From JBGTFE01 sp036403235 (GTDB lineage: Bacteria; Acidobacteriota; Blastocatellia; Pyrinomonadales; Pyrinomonadaceae): 64,000 nucleotides of DNA. This document shows positions 34,657 through 43,898 of the stretch, one piece after another (within the stretch, counting starts at the first letter, position 1; every line of letters starts with the position of its first letter). The stretch is taken from the NCBI GenBank assembly GCA_036403235.1, contig DASWRI010000026.1, forward strand, positions 62,001 through 126,000, written 5' to 3'. The translations under genes and the position numbers were made by a program. Under the pieces are notes generated by a model. The model was not told where the DNA came from. It searched no databases and saw only the letters and a list, made by a program, of their open reading frames with translations.

Positions 34657-36882
34657 ATGTTGAGCAGGAGATTGCGCTTTTGGCTGCAAATTTTAAGCGC
34701 TGGTTTTATCGTTTTTCTGCTGGTATTCCCGGCACTTGCGGAAGAGGACACAGACCCGAATTCGCCGACGCCGGTATTGCTGAGCGAGCAGAACTCGGCG
34801 CGCGCGCTGGCGACGGACGCAAGCAAATCGTGGCGCGGAAATTTACCGAAGCCGCAAACGAGAGCGTTCGGTTTATATCAAAAAGTTATGCTTTTTGTAA
34901 CCAACGTGGACTTAATGGACGATGAAGGCGCAAACGCTTTCCGCGTCTATGTCGAAGACGCAAAAGGCAGACAATACCGCTTTCCCGTCGTGGAGATTCA
35001 GCGCGTTAAATCTGAAAGCACCGTCTACGCGCTGACGATTGTCTTAAAAGACGAGCTCGGTTTCTGGGAACAGCCGGCCGAAGACGGCGACGTGCTTATC
35101 GGCGTCGCGTGGCGCGGTTTGGCGAGCAATCGCCTGCGTCTCGGACTCGGCAAAACCGGCGGCGAGATAAAAGACGACGCTCCCGTTCCGGCGGCAAAAA
35201 CAACCGCGAAATTATTTTCGAAAGGCGACCAGAGCGTTCCGAATTCGGCGGATTACGTCGGCTATCGCTGGTCGAGCGACCGCATCAGATTTTTGGAACA
35301 GGCGACTTTCGGCCCGACGCAGGCGCTCGACGACCGGATTCGCCGCATCGGCTTGCGAACGTGGCTCGCCGAGCAGTTCGAAATTCCCTATCCTTCCGCC
35401 GCCAATCCGTACCCGAATCTTATTCTAAAACCGATTGACGTTGAATCGGCGCAGGGCTGTCCGGTTTCCGACCCGAATTTTGCCGTTTGTCGCCGCGATT
35501 ATTACACGCAGTATCCGGTGCAAACCTGGTTTTATAAAGAAGCCTTTTACGGCGAGCCGCAGCTCAGACACCGCGTCGCCTGGGCGCTCGGTCAAATGTG
35601 GGTAATTTCCGGCGTCGATACGCAGCAGTCAAGCCATATGATTGCCTATCATCAGATGCTCAGCAAAAATGCTTTCGGCAACTGGCGAACTTTGATGAAC
35701 GATATGACGCTCAATCCGGGAATGGGCAATTATCTGGATATGGTTCGCAGCACGAAAAATAGTCCGAACGAAAATTACGCGCGCGAAGTTTTGCAGCTTT
35801 TCAACGTCGGCCTGTTTATGCTCAATCAGGACGGCACTCTCCAGCTCGACGGTCAGGGAAACCCGATTCCGACCTACGACCAGAACACCGTCAATAATTT
35901 TACAAAAGTATTTACCGGCTGGACGTTCTGCGAAGTAACCGCGACTTGCCCGAATCGAACAGCGGGCGCGCCGAACTACAAAGACCCGATGATTTTGAAC
36001 ACCACAAATCACGATTTGACGGCGAAAACGCTTTTGAATTATCCCGGCTCGACGACGACCAATGTCGCCGCCTGCGCCGGCTGCAACGCGGCGGCGATTG
36101 CGACTTACGCCGACAATTCGCTGAAACAGGCGCTCGACAATATCTACAATCACCCGAACCTCGCGCCGTTCGTCAGCAGATATTTGATTCAGCAGCTTGT
36201 CACCAGCGACCCGACGCCGGCCTACATCGGTCGCGTCGCGGCGGTTTTCGACGCCAACCGGACAAATCCGGCGCAGTTAAAAGAAGTCGTTAAGGCGATT
36301 TTGCTCGACCCGGAAGCGCGCGGCGATATAAAAACCGACCCGAATTACGGAAAATTGCGCGAGCCGGTACAGTTTATGACGAATTTGTACAGGCAGTTCG
36401 ACGTTCGCTCGTTTGACGCGACGACGCAGAGCGACGGCGATGTCGACAGATTTCCGACCTCGATGGGACAGCGCTCTTTTTATCCGCCGACCGTCTTTAA
36501 TTATTATCCGCCCGATTACGTCGTCCCGGGAACTTCGGTTCTGGGGCCTGAATTCGGCATCTATACGACCGGAACTTCAATCGCCCGCGCCAATACGGTC
36601 AATTCGATTGTCTTTAGCCGCATCGCAGTTGCCGCGCCGAACACGCCGAACGGAACGTCGATTAATCTCGACCCGTGGACGGCTCTGGCGACGGGCGACA
36701 CGACCGGAAATCAATTGATGGACGCGCTCAACAAGAAAATGATGCACGGCGCGATGTCGGCGAGCATGCGAACTACGATTCTTAACGCGGTTCTCGCCGT
36801 TCCGACGACGAATCCGCTGCTTCGAGCGCAGACGGCGATTTATTTAATAGCGACATCGTCGCAGTATCAGGTGCAGAGATAG
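34657..36882 (+). CDS. DUF1800 family exported protein
   Basis: 741 aa from the ATG at 34657, which has GAGGAGG upstream and opens a signal peptide (MLSRRLRFWLQILSAGFIVF ... ALAE). Frame sequence before it is not part of the protein. The DUF1800 body has FLEQATFGPTQALDDRI, LRHRVAWALGQ, ENYAREVLQLFNVG and REPVQFMTNLYRQF. DUF1800 is nearly always found with DUF1501, as here. Their joint role is unknown, and secretion or an extracellular enzyme complex is possible. An extra N-terminal ~180 residues precede the domain. Confidence 0.92.
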   Translation: MLSRRLRFWLQILSAGFIVFLLVFPALAEEDTDPNSPTPVLLSEQNSARALATDASKSWRGNLPKPQTRAFGLYQKVMLFVTNVDLMDDEGANAFRVYVEDAKGRQYRFPVVEIQRVKSESTVYALTIVLKDELGFWEQPAEDGDVLIGVAWRGLASNRLRLGLGKTGGEIKDDAPVPAAKTTAKLFSKGDQSVPNSADYVGYRWSSDRIRFLEQATFGPTQALDDRIRRIGLRTWLAEQFEIPYPSAANPYPNLILKPIDVESAQGCPVSDPNFAVCRRDYYTQYPVQTWFYKEAFYGEPQLRHRVAWALGQMWVISGVDTQQSSHMIAYHQMLSKNAFGNWRTLMNDMTLNPGMGNYLDMVRSTKNSPNENYAREVLQLFNVGLFMLNQDGTLQLDGQGNPIPTYDQNTVNNFTKVFTGWTFCEVTATCPNRTAGAPNYKDPMILNTTNHDLTAKTLLNYPGSTTTNVAACAGCNAAAIATYADNSLKQALDNIYNHPNLAPFVSRYLIQQLVTSDPTPAYIGRVAAVFDANRTNPAQLKEVVKAILLDPEARGDIKTDPNYGKLREPVQFMTNLYRQFDVRSFDATTQSDGDVDRFPTSMGQRSFYPPTVFNYYPPDYVVPGTSVLGPEFGIYTTGTSIARANTVNSIVFSRIAVAAPNTPNGTSINLDPWTALATGDTTGNQLMDALNKKMMHGAMSASMRTTILNAVLAVPTTNPLLRAQTAIYLIATSSQYQVQR

Positions 36883-36885
36883 GCG

Positions 36886-36965
36886 GTGGTCAGTGGCCGG
36901 TGGCCGGTGGTCAGTTGTCAGAAAAAGACAAAACTGACCACCGGCCACCGACCACCGACCACTGA
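36886..36965. repeat. GGTCAGT/GGCCGGT inverted repeat just before the DUF1501 ribosome site
   Basis: GGTGGTCAGTGGCCGGTGG (left) and CCACCGGCCACCGACCACCG (right) form a strong GC-rich stem with about 25 nt between. The AAGGAG ribosome site of the next gene begins only a few nt after the right arm, so folding could affect its translation. Confidence 0.8.
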
Positions 36966-36979
36966 TAAAAGGAGATTTT

Positions 36980-38476
36980 ATGACAAACAGACGAGAATTT
37001 TTAATCAAATCAAGTTGCGCCCTGGGCATGACGGCGTTGGCGTCGCAGATGCGCCATTTCGGTTTGATGAGCGCTTTGGCGCAGAAAGTGTCCGACGAAA
37101 AGGAAGAATCGGCCGTCCCGAGCGATTATCGCGCGCTGGTCTGCATCTTTATGTCCGGCGGAAATGACGGCAATAATCTGGTCATTCCCAATCACAGCGA
37201 CGCGACGATAAGCAATTACGCAGCTTATAACGGCATCCGCGGCGCATCGACACTGGCGCTGGCGCAAAACACGCTTTTGCCGATTACCGTCCCGCGTATG
37301 AACAACCTGAGCTACGGACTGCATCCGAGTCTCGGCATTTTAACGCAAAACGGAACGACCATCGTCAACAACGGCGTTCACGAGCTTTTTGGCCTCGGCA
37401 AGATGGCCGTCGTCACCAACGTCGGAACTCTGGTCGCGCCGATGACCAGAATTCAGTATCAAAACGGCTCGGTGCAGAAACCGTATCAGTTGTTCTCGCA
37501 TTCCGACCAGGTAAATCAATATCAGTCCGGTCGCTCCGACGTAAAATCTTTTACCGGTTGGGGCGGACGCCTTTCCGACCAGCGAACGGCGCCGGACAAT
37601 CCGAGCGGGCTGATTCCGATGATTACTTCAATCGCGGGCGCGCAGCTTTTCACTTCCGGTCAATCGACTCTGCCGATGGCGATTGCATCCGCGCCGACCG
37701 GGCTCAATCAGGTTTTAGCTCCGCAGGGATTTAACGGAACGGCGCAGGCGACCGCGCGTTTGAATGCCTTTAACCAGCTCAGAGCGCAGGATTTGAGCTC
37801 TCAGGTCGTCATGGCGGCGAGCCACGTCACCGACCAGGCGATGCAGGCCAACGCTGCGCTGCAAACTTTTCAGGAAGTAACCGTGACGTTTCCGAACACG
37901 ACTCTCGGCAACCAGCTCAAACAAGTCGCGCGGCTTATCAAAAAGCACACCGAATTGAGCGTTAACCGGCAGGTGTTTTTCTGCCAGCTCGGCGGTTTCG
38001 ATACGCACAATAACCAGAACGCCGCCAACGGTCAGAGCGGCCTGCTCATTCAGATGAGCCAGGCGATGCGCGCGTTTTACGAAGAGATGGCCGTACAGGG
38101 TTTGGCGGACAAAGTTACGCAGTTTACGATGTCGGATTTTGCGCGCACGCTGACTCCGGCCGGAACGGGCGCAACCGTCGGCACAGACCACGCCTGGGCG
38201 AATCATCATTTCGTCCTCGGCGGCGCGCTGACGGCGGCGGATTTCTACGGCGTCAATACGGCAAACGGAACGCCTTTCCCGACTCTAACGCCAAACGGGC
38301 CGGACGACGCCGACAACGGCACGGGCGCGCGCGGGCGCTGGATTCCGACAACTTCGGTCGAGCAGTATGCCGCGACGCTGGCGCGCTGGTACGGTTTGCC
38401 GGATGTGAATCTGGTTGACGTTTTCCCGAAAATCGCCAACTTCCCCGTTAACAATCTCGGCTTTATGCTGCCGTAA
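36980..38476 (+). CDS. DUF1501 family exported protein
   Basis: 498 aa. The N-terminus (NRREFLIKSSCALGMTALAS) is a probable Tat-type signal with RR. The alkaline-phosphatase-superfamily-like DUF1501 core shows VCIFMSGGNDGNNLV, GFDTHNNQ and MSDFARTL with DHAWANHHFV. It is the partner of DUF1800 upstream, sharing a transcript across a repeat hairpin. The enzyme activity is unproven in the family. Confidence 0.93.
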   Translation: MTNRREFLIKSSCALGMTALASQMRHFGLMSALAQKVSDEKEESAVPSDYRALVCIFMSGGNDGNNLVIPNHSDATISNYAAYNGIRGASTLALAQNTLLPITVPRMNNLSYGLHPSLGILTQNGTTIVNNGVHELFGLGKMAVVTNVGTLVAPMTRIQYQNGSVQKPYQLFSHSDQVNQYQSGRSDVKSFTGWGGRLSDQRTAPDNPSGLIPMITSIAGAQLFTSGQSTLPMAIASAPTGLNQVLAPQGFNGTAQATARLNAFNQLRAQDLSSQVVMAASHVTDQAMQANAALQTFQEVTVTFPNTTLGNQLKQVARLIKKHTELSVNRQVFFCQLGGFDTHNNQNAANGQSGLLIQMSQAMRAFYEEMAVQGLADKVTQFTMSDFARTLTPAGTGATVGTDHAWANHHFVLGGALTAADFYGVNTANGTPFPTLTPNGPDDADNGTGARGRWIPTTSVEQYAATLARWYGLPDVNLVDVFPKIANFPVNNLGFMLP

Positions 38477-38489
38477 AATTTAGTAAAAA

Positions 38490-38554
38490 ACTAAAAGTGA
38501 AAAGTGAAAAGTTGAGGAAAATTTTCCTAAAACTTTTCACTTTTCACTTTTCGC
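38490..38554. repeat. AAAAGTG heptamer inverted repeat
   Basis: AAAAGTGAAAAGTGAAAAGT on the left and ACTTTTCACTTTTCACTTTT on the right, with GAGGAAAATTTTCC at the tip. It lies between DUF1501 and pgsA. Confidence 0.8.
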
Positions 38555-38567
38555 TATACACTTAATC

Positions 38568-39275
38568 TTGATGAATCTGCCGACTTATCTGACGCTTGCG
38601 CGAATCGTCGTCGTACCGCTTCTGGTGGTCGTTCTGCTGACGCCGTTTGCGGAAAATCTGTTCGGCATCAGCGGCTACGCGCTCGCCATCGCGATTTTTC
38701 TGGCGGCGTCCTTGACCGATATTTTCGACGGCTATCTCGCCCGGCGGCGTAATCAGGTTTCAAATCTCGGCAAACTGCTCGACCCGATTGCCGATAAGCT
38801 GCTCGTTTCGGCCGCTCTGATTGTGCTCGTCGAAAAACATCTCGCGCCCGCATGGACGGTCGTCGTCATTCTCGGTCGGGAATTTATCGTCACCGGACTA
38901 CGCTCGATTGCGGCGACCGAAGGAATCGTCATTTCGGCGCAGACGGCCGGAAAAATAAAGATGTGGGCGCAGTGCGTCGCCATCGTCGCGCTTTTGGTGG
39001 CCGGCGCGACCGGCAATCCGCCGGTATCGAATTTCGGCTCGAATATACCCGCGTTTTTCTGGAAAGTCGCTGAGGTTCAGACGGCTTTCAGCCATCTCGC
39101 CTCGTTTGCTTTGACGACAAACGACTGGAAAGTCTTCGGCTATCTCGTCGGCCGCGGCGCGCTCTGGGCTGCCGTCTTTACGTCCATCTGGTCGATGTAC
39201 GATTATTTCAAATATTTCTACGTCGAAAACAAAAAACGAAAAATGCCCGCCGGCATTTTAGTGAAAAGTGAATAG
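38568..39275 (+). CDS. pgsA: CDP-diacylglycerol--glycerol-3-phosphate phosphatidyltransferase
   Basis: 235 aa polytopic enzyme with the CDP-alcohol motif DG-x2-AR-x8-G-x3-D-x3-D (FDGYLARRRNQVSNLGKLLD). It makes phosphatidylglycerol phosphate. Four to six membrane segments are seen. It has an insert near 150-170 relative to the common form. The final residues ILVKSE are read from the AAAAGTG repeat arm. Confidence 0.94.
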   Translation: MMNLPTYLTLARIVVVPLLVVVLLTPFAENLFGISGYALAIAIFLAASLTDIFDGYLARRRNQVSNLGKLLDPIADKLLVSAALIVLVEKHLAPAWTVVVILGREFIVTGLRSIAATEGIVISAQTAGKIKMWAQCVAIVALLVAGATGNPPVSNFGSNIPAFFWKVAEVQTAFSHLASFALTTNDWKVFGYLVGRGALWAAVFTSIWSMYDYFKYFYVENKKRKMPAGILVKSE

Positions 39276-39364
39276 CGAGAATAAAAGGCAAAAGTAAAAA
39301 AGCTGTTAGATTAGACTCGAAAGTTTAATTTAGCAGCTTCTTCACTTTTTACTTTTGCCTTTTT
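39261..39364. repeat. AAAAGTGA-type inverted repeat after pgsA
   Basis: AAAGGCAAAAGTAAAAAAGC (left) and GCTTCTTCACTTTTTACTTT (right) are inverted. A preceding GTGAAAAGTGAATAG contains the pgsA stop. The element may terminate both pgsA and the convergent gene. Confidence 0.7.
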
Positions 39365-40705
39365 TTATTGCACCGGCGGGTCGTGTTTATCGGCGGGCAA
39401 GCCGTTTTTCGCCGCGCCGCGCAGACCATCGAGCGAGCTTATAAAAAACGAACGGCCGCCGGACGTGCTTGAAACGGGCGTCGCGGTGATTTCGAAATTT
39501 TGTCCGTTCGACTTATTAAATTGAAAGCGATAGCCCACGTCTTCGCCGTCGGCCAAATCCGGTTTGACGAGTCCCTGGTTGGCGAGCGTCTGAAAATCGC
39601 CGCAGCATTTGCCGTCTCCGGCAGTTGCCAGATACGTCATTTGGGCGGCCTGCAGAGTTCGAAGCGTTTGGATGGCCGCGCCTTCCAGCGGTACTGCCAG
39701 CGGCGATTTCGTTTTTTCTTCCGCTGCCGCCGCGTATTCATCGGCCAGAAGCTTATCGTTTTTATCGGCCGGCTTGCCGTTTTTCTTTCCGGCGCGAATC
39801 AAGCTGTCGTCGGTCGAAAAATAAAACGAGCGGTCGCCGTGCGAAGTCGTAAGCGGCGTCGCCGTCACTTCACAGCCGCCGAGCGGGTAGTTGATGACGT
39901 TAAAGCGATAACCGTTTTTCTCTTCTTTTTCCAGTTCGTTTCCAGTCAAATTCGAACCGATTAGAGTTTTCAAATCGGCGCAGTATCCGTTCCCCGCGCC
40001 TTTTCTATAATCCGTTTCGGCATTGGCCAGAGTCTGCATCACGTGAATCGCGCTCGATTCGTTCGCCGCTTTCCGCGCCGCCAGCAAATTCGGAATGGCA
40101 ATCGCCAGAATTATCGGGATGCAGAGCGTCATCAGCGCGCTCATCGCGACGCCCGCAATCGCAAAACCTTTTCCGCCGTATTGATTCGGCTTTTTGCCGG
40201 CCTTGACGAGCGCGACGATTCCGAGAATCAAACCAATCGGCGCGAGCAGAATTCCGATTAAAAACATCGTCGTCAAAACGGCCAGAATGCCGAGAATCAT
40301 CGACGTTACGGCCAGACCGATTTTTGGATTCGCCGCCGGAAGATTCGCCGCATAGTTCGGCTGGTAAGAATTTTGCCCGTAATTTTGATTGTAGTTTTGA
40401 TTGTAGCTCTGATTGTAATTCTGCCCGTGATTCTGGTTATAACTCTGATTGTATGGCGCGTCATTTCCCCAGCTTATCTGCGGCTGTGCGATTGTCGGTT
40501 GAAACTGCGGCTCGGGCGGATAAGGCGTATACTCCGGTTCGGAAAAATTTTGCTCGACAATCGTATTTTGAACGCCGGGCGGCAGTGCGGCCGTCTGTGC
40601 GACGACCGACGTTCCGGCCGGTTGAAACAGATACGCGCAGCGCTTGCAGTTGAGCGCCGTCGCCCAGTTTACCATTTTGCATTCGGGGCATCTGATTGTG
40701 CTCAT
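39365..40705 (-). CDS. Zinc-ribbon membrane protein with N/Q/Y-rich linker and pilin-like domain
   Basis: 446 aa from the second Met (MSTIRCPECK). A zinc ribbon (CPEC ... CKRC) is followed by a Pro-rich then Asn/Gln/Tyr-rich linker with repeats of the type YNQNYNQ, two membrane segments with a DUF4190-like pattern (GLAVTSMILGILAVLTTMF, KGFAIAGVAMSALM), then a segment resembling the N-terminal helix of type IV pilins (AIPNLLAARKAANESSAIHV). Two related C-terminal modules follow (YRKGAGNGYCADLKTL and YLATAGDGKCCGDFQTL). The role is unknown and a surface or sensing role is plausible. Confidence 0.8.
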   Translation of the reverse strand: MSTIRCPECKMVNWATALNCKRCAYLFQPAGTSVVAQTAALPPGVQNTIVEQNFSEPEYTPYPPEPQFQPTIAQPQISWGNDAPYNQSYNQNHGQNYNQSYNQNYNQNYGQNSYQPNYAANLPAANPKIGLAVTSMILGILAVLTTMFLIGILLAPIGLILGIVALVKAGKKPNQYGGKGFAIAGVAMSALMTLCIPIILAIAIPNLLAARKAANESSAIHVMQTLANAETDYRKGAGNGYCADLKTLIGSNLTGNELEKEEKNGYRFNVINYPLGGCEVTATPLTTSHGDRSFYFSTDDSLIRAGKKNGKPADKNDKLLADEYAAAAEEKTKSPLAVPLEGAAIQTLRTLQAAQMTYLATAGDGKCCGDFQTLANQGLVKPDLADGEDVGYRFQFNKSNGQNFEITATPVSSTSGGRSFFISSLDGLRGAAKNGLPADKHDPPVQ

Positions 40706-40710
40706 AATCA

Positions 40711-40794
40711 TTCAATTACGAATTATCAATTACGAATTACGAATGATAAGGAATTTTTTAATTCGTAATTCGTAATTTGAAATTCGCAATTCGT
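40711..40794. repeat. AATTACG heptamer inverted repeat, sister of 7665-7746
   Basis: CAATTACGAATTATCAATTA then CGAATTACG (left) and AATTCGTAATTCGTAATTTG then AAATTCG (right). It fills the gap between two leftward genes. Confidence 0.8.
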
Positions 40795-41778
40795 TTATTG
40801 AAGCTCGACCATATCGCCGGTGTGAATTTCCTGCGCGGTGCGGACGATGACGGCGGTGGCGGTTCTTTCCTTGACGTTTAAAATAAGCAGCTCGCCGACC
40901 ACTTTTCTCAGATTTTTCGGGCGATTTTCTTTCGACTTTTCGGTCGTCACGATTTTTCCGTCAACGTCGTCGCCGGCTTTGCGCGTCGCATTGCTGGAAA
41001 AAGTTCCGCCTTTATATTCCGAGCTTTGAAAGCCTTTGTTGCGGGCGGCGACGATTTCGTCTTCGTCCGAGATAAATAAATTTCCTTCGCCGAGCGGGCG
41101 GAAAATCGTGAAATAATCGCCGACTTTGACGTTGTCTTCCGCGCCCAAATCGATATAGACGATTTGCTCGCGCCCGACCATCTCCTGCCCGTCACGCGCC
41201 AAAACGATGCGGCCCGCAACCTTTCCCGAAGACTCGGCAAAGACGTCCAGAGAAGGTCTCTGCGTAAACATCGGGCTCGTTCGCTGCTCGACCGGCTGAA
41301 GCAAATCACCGAGCAAAAAATTGTCGCACGAGGTCGTCACGCGCGCGACCGAAACTTCATTCTTGACTTTGACGACTTCGACCGCACCGACTTCCTGCAC
41401 GTAAACGCCGAGATTGCCTTTGCGGGAAAATTCCGACCTAAATCGCGCGCGCGGCCGTATGACGGAAAACATATCGCCGACCTTGACGCCTTTGCTTGCG
41501 CCGACGCTGATGTAGACGTAATTTCCCTGCGCATAAATAAATTGTTCCTGCTCGTTTTCGGCGCCGACAATTTCGTAATTCGTATTAACTTTTGACGGCG
41601 AAATATATCCGGCGCAATAAAGATTATTGCCCGAAACGACAGGCACTTCCTTGTTTTCCTGATTCAAAACCAGCGTTGGCTTCGCCGCCGGATTTTGCGC
41701 CAAACTGACTGCTGAAAAACCGAGCAGAATCAAAAAAATTACTCCGAAGCTCTTTTTATAAAACATTTGAAAACTCAC
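40795..41778 (-). CDS. Exported protein with two GxKxGD repeats
   Basis: 327 aa from a GTG at 41778, which has AAGGAG 8 nt upstream. The ORF's earlier Met is not used. A signal peptide (FYKKSFGVIFLILLGFSAVSLAQ) is followed by two modules each containing a GVKVGD or NVKVGD turn (YISVGASKGVKVGDMFSVIR and YIDLGAEDNVKVGDYFTIFR) and a third GELLILNVKERTATAVIV strand pair. The pattern resembles FlgT C-domain or OB-like repeats. The precise function is unknown. It precedes no obvious partner. Confidence 0.78.
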   Translation of the reverse strand: MSFQMFYKKSFGVIFLILLGFSAVSLAQNPAAKPTLVLNQENKEVPVVSGNNLYCAGYISPSKVNTNYEIVGAENEQEQFIYAQGNYVYISVGASKGVKVGDMFSVIRPRARFRSEFSRKGNLGVYVQEVGAVEVVKVKNEVSVARVTTSCDNFLLGDLLQPVEQRTSPMFTQRPSLDVFAESSGKVAGRIVLARDGQEMVGREQIVYIDLGAEDNVKVGDYFTIFRPLGEGNLFISDEDEIVAARNKGFQSSEYKGGTFSSNATRKAGDDVDGKIVTTEKSKENRPKNLRKVVGELLILNVKERTATAVIVRTAQEIHTGDMVELQ

Positions 41779-41956
41779 GCGTTGTTCTCCTTTTTTCCTA
41801 ATTGTTTTGAAAATATTTTCTTTTGAAGTTAAAAGAAAGAGGATAAATTGAAATTTCGCCCGAAAAATCGGGCACATACTATCGTAACCTTTTGATTAAA
41901 CAATCGTCAACATTTATTTTTACGTTAAACCTCTCCGGCAAACCTAGCCTGCCCGC

Positions 41957-41985
41957 TTGCACAAAGCAATTTGATTTTGTAGTAT
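41957..41985 (+). promoter_or_regulatory. Promoter of tRNA-Thr
   Basis: TTGCAC, 17 nt, TAGTAT, about 35 nt before the tRNA 5' end. The arrangement fits a sigma-70 promoter. Confidence 0.6.
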
Positions 41986-42020
41986 TTTCGCTTGCGCCTG
42001 TTACAGAAAACAGGCGTCAG

Positions 42021-42096
<76 letters not shown>

Positions 42097-42159
42097 TAAA
42101 ATCAATAGTTTAGGGCATCAAAAAGAAGCCCTTTTCTATTTTGGTGTGTCAATGGTGTG

Positions 42160-42303
42160 TCAAATTTTTCGTGGCGCTCCGCCCTTGCGATATAGCATCG
42201 CTTCGAGTTTATTAGAAGCGCTTTCCTGCATCCCGGGCAAAACGTGACTATAAGTATCAAGAGTCAATTTGACGCTGGCATGTCCAAGCCGCGAAATTGT
42301 CAT
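42160..42303 (-). pseudogene. Tyrosine recombinase (integrase) C-terminal fragment
   Basis: Only the last ~48 codons of a phage-type integrase remain: SRLGHASVKLTLDTYSHVLP, with the catalytic Tyr in TYSHV, then a normal C-terminal tail. The HxxR and earlier catalytic residues are missing, and the in-frame sequence upstream of 42303 is unrelated. Lying 63 bp from the tRNA-Thr 3' end, it is the stump of an element once inserted at the tRNA. Confidence 0.8.
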
Positions 42304-42401
42304 AGTTTTTCGCCGTGTTCGTGATGAGATTAGAAATAAATTAAACCAGTTCGCTTTACTGAAAACTTCTAAAATCAATGTGCCGAAGGTCTGTCGAGCC
42401 T

Positions 42402-42770
42402 TTATGCAGCCTCTCTTATGATTAACTTTAAATCTTGAATAGATTGGCTTTCGTTAATTTGCTCGGCACTGGCAATTTGCTTTAGAAAGCCCGCTTCTTC
42501 GATAAATATTGCCGGAAGATTTAGTTTCTCTTGACTGTATTTGTTCTTAAATTCGTTGGCATGAAGAAATTCCAAAGGATTACCGAGCGAATCCAGATAT
42601 TCTTTCCATTCTTTTTTCATTCCGAAATTTGAATGCGTTATCGCACAGAGATTGCACTCATAAGTTTGCGGCGAAAATATTTTGTGAGCAATGTCCGACA
42701 ATAAATTAAATACGCCGCTGTCGGCATTGTAAACAAAGATAATTTTCGGTTTTGCCGGTTCGGTCATCAT
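42402..42770 (-). CDS. Small conserved protein of unknown function
   Basis: 122 aa, a soluble alpha/beta protein with KIIFVYNADSGVFNLLSDI, CNLCAITHSNFGMKKEW and LEFLHANEF, and no signal peptide. Similar proteins are widespread but without assigned activity. CNLC might bind metal. Its ATG directly follows the stop of the flavodoxin-fold gene (TAAATG), so it is translated with it. Confidence 0.75.
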   Translation of the reverse strand: MMTEPAKPKIIFVYNADSGVFNLLSDIAHKIFSPQTYECNLCAITHSNFGMKKEWKEYLDSLGNPLEFLHANEFKNKYSQEKLNLPAIFIEEAGFLKQIASAEQINESQSIQDLKLIIREAA

Positions 42771-43841
42771 TTAATCTTCACGCAGCTTTTCGCCTTCGCT
42801 CTTTCGAGGCGTCAATGTTTCATCGACATTGATTCCAAGTTCCTTTTGTCTGGCCGGCGAGGAATCCTTCGGCGGAAAACCGAGCGCGATTCGCTTTTCG
42901 CGCCATTGCAATTTGATATCGCGCCAGAGATGTCCGGGCGCTTCGTAACCGTAAGCGCGATATTCGTTCGGCTCGATTTTGCCTTTGCGCAAGCCGAATT
43001 CTGCAAAAGCATCCGTCCAAGCGTCGAAATCCGCGAAAACATTGGTTTCGGTCGCCATGTGTTCGGCTTGATTGTCGCTGTATTTTTTATCCTTGCCAAA
43101 CTCGATGTATTTCCACAAATGGTCGGGAACCTCGACGCCGCTGTAGCGACACTGCCAGACGAGCGGCGCGTAGGAATCGCGGTCGTTTTCAAACGGCTCG
43201 TCGTTCGGGTTGAAATAACTTTTGTGTTCAAGCTTTTTCGGAATTCCTTCTTCGTCGAGTTCATCGCCGCCGCCGTCGCCATAACAGAAAAAGGCCGCCG
43301 TCCTGCCTTCGAGATGATTTTGCGAAAGTTTTTCCCACTCGGGCGAATGTTCGAGCTTCGTCGCGAGCTCTGCGTCTTTGTGTTCGATCAAATCCTCGCG
43401 CGGATTGCCGCCGTTCATGCAAACCAGGCGGTCAAACATCAATTTCAGATTGGTCGTCGGCGCATACCAGTTGATCGGCGCGATAATCGCCCAGGCATCC
43501 GCCAAATCGAGCCGCGCATACATATCCAAATCCCAAAGCAGATCGGGTTCGAGTTTTGAATCCTTCTCATAACAATTGCAGGGCCAAACACAAAGCGCCA
43601 TCGAGGTCGAAACGCAGGCGTTGCAGCTTTGAATGCGCGCTCGCGCATAAACATTACCCAAGTCTTCGTAGTCGATTTCCCAATCCTGAGGCAGACGCTC
43701 AGCCATTCTCAGCATTAAAGTCCTCGATTTTGAATCGACGCCCGGACAATTATACTGCCGGCGATTCGAGCCGGAAATTATCAGCACGCGGAAAGGTCTT
43801 TCGCCGGTCGGTAATTTCCCGTTTTCGTCATTTGGCTTCAT
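42771..43841 (-). CDS. Flavodoxin-fold NAD(P)H-dependent oxidoreductase
   Basis: 356 aa from the ATG at 43841. A TTG three codons earlier is possible. It has an N-terminal flavin-binding fold of the NADPH-dependent FMN reductase type: FRVLIISGSNRRQYNCPGVD, the Cys group CNACVSTSMALCVWPCNCYEKD, DAWAIIAPINWYAPTTNLKL and a long C-terminal extension of ~150 residues rich in Trp/Tyr/Glu. The Cys group could be a cluster or redox centre, as in iron-sulfur flavoproteins. The substrate is unknown. Confidence 0.82.
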   Translation of the reverse strand: MKPNDENGKLPTGERPFRVLIISGSNRRQYNCPGVDSKSRTLMLRMAERLPQDWEIDYEDLGNVYARARIQSCNACVSTSMALCVWPCNCYEKDSKLEPDLLWDLDMYARLDLADAWAIIAPINWYAPTTNLKLMFDRLVCMNGGNPREDLIEHKDAELATKLEHSPEWEKLSQNHLEGRTAAFFCYGDGGGDELDEEGIPKKLEHKSYFNPNDEPFENDRDSYAPLVWQCRYSGVEVPDHLWKYIEFGKDKKYSDNQAEHMATETNVFADFDAWTDAFAEFGLRKGKIEPNEYRAYGYEAPGHLWRDIKLQWREKRIALGFPPKDSSPARQKELGINVDETLTPRKSEGEKLRED

Positions 43842-43898
43842 TTTTCCCAAATCCTTGTAAATTATTTATGATGAATTATAACAAAGTAACAGGATTAA

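Noticed and set aside
2204..40794. Tandem heptamer arms as CRISPR arrays
   Set aside because: Units are 7-8 nt without 30 nt spacers and are arranged as inverted arms. No cas genes are present.
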